From NCBI GenBank assembly GCA_025464585.1, contig JAODGL010000161.1, forward strand, positions 1 to 30,145: a DNA stretch of 30,145 nucleotides. Reading direction: 5' to 3'. A model generated the notes under the pieces. It saw only the letters and a program-made list of their open reading frames with translations, searched no databases and had not been told where the DNA came from. The position numbers and the translations under genes were made by a program. Source of the stretch: Methanosarcinales archaeon (GTDB lineage: Archaea; Halobacteriota; Syntropharchaeia; Alkanophagales; Methanospirareceae). Positions 30,119-30,145 of the stretch are shown here, piece by piece. Every line of letters starts with the position of its first letter. Position 1 is the stretch's first letter.

Positions 30119-30145
30119 AAATTTCATGTGCAGATGAATGATTTT

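Noticed and set aside
1..30145. CRISPR array, tRNA, rRNA or complete insertion sequence
   Set aside because: No regularly spaced repeats, no cloverleaf or rRNA-like stretch and no transposase motif was found by reading; short tRNAs could still be missed without a covariance search.

Overview
The window is archaeal and most likely from an anaerobic methane- or alkane-oxidising lineage close to ANME-1 (Methanophagales). The lineage is inferred from gene content, not from a marker tree. The supporting signs are a wybutosine gene (Taw3, found only in Archaea and Eukarya), BRE/TATA-type promoters, and an 11 kb block in which methylene-tetrahydrofolate-reductase-type MetV/MetF lead into HdrA, FrhB-like and MvhD genes. 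ANME-1 is known to lack the usual Mer reductase and to carry MetF instead.

Layout. 1-1.3 kb (minus strand): a radical SAM gene cut by the window edge, then taw3. 1.46-5.1 kb: an Mrp/Mbh-type cation antiporter operon (F, G, E, MbhD-like, MbhE-like, B, C) that stops abruptly inside the D subunit, where foreign DNA is joined. 5.1-9.0 kb: a CBS protein, a winged-helix protein coupled to an AAA ATPase with a putative PD-(D/E)XK nuclease tail, a frame-disrupted small gene, and a second CBS protein. 8.8-10.9 kb: a gene graveyard with a headless AAA ATPase, a broken adenine DNA methyltransferase and a third wrecked gene. 10.9-15.1 kb: an unusual set of small, mutually related proteins paired with a KaiC/GvpD-like ATPase and a Cdc48-type AAA ATPase. 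Their promoters and leaders are similar, and fragments of the same family lie at 5.1 kb and 12.9 kb. 15.1-26.55 kb: metV-metF-hdrA-frhB-hdrA-hdrA-mvhD-hdrA-mvhD. 26.7-30.05 kb: a retropepsin-like protease, a PAS-rich histidine kinase, a CheY-like regulator and a winged-helix protein.

How the genes may work together. MetF/MetV probably interconvert methyl- and methylene-pterin. The FAD/Fe-S HdrA proteins, MvhD and the F420-dependent FrhB-like subunit would route the electrons. No HdrB or HdrC is present, so this is not a classical heterodisulfide reductase. The MrpD truncation probably disables the antiporter module unless a second copy exists.

Most novel candidates: (1) the ATPase/small-protein family at 10.9-15.1 kb with its dispersed fragments and common promoter architecture; (2) the winged-helix plus ATPase-nuclease pair followed by a CCC-TAA frame shift; (3) the four-HdrA complex lacking HdrBC. 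No tRNA, rRNA, CRISPR array or complete insertion sequence was seen.
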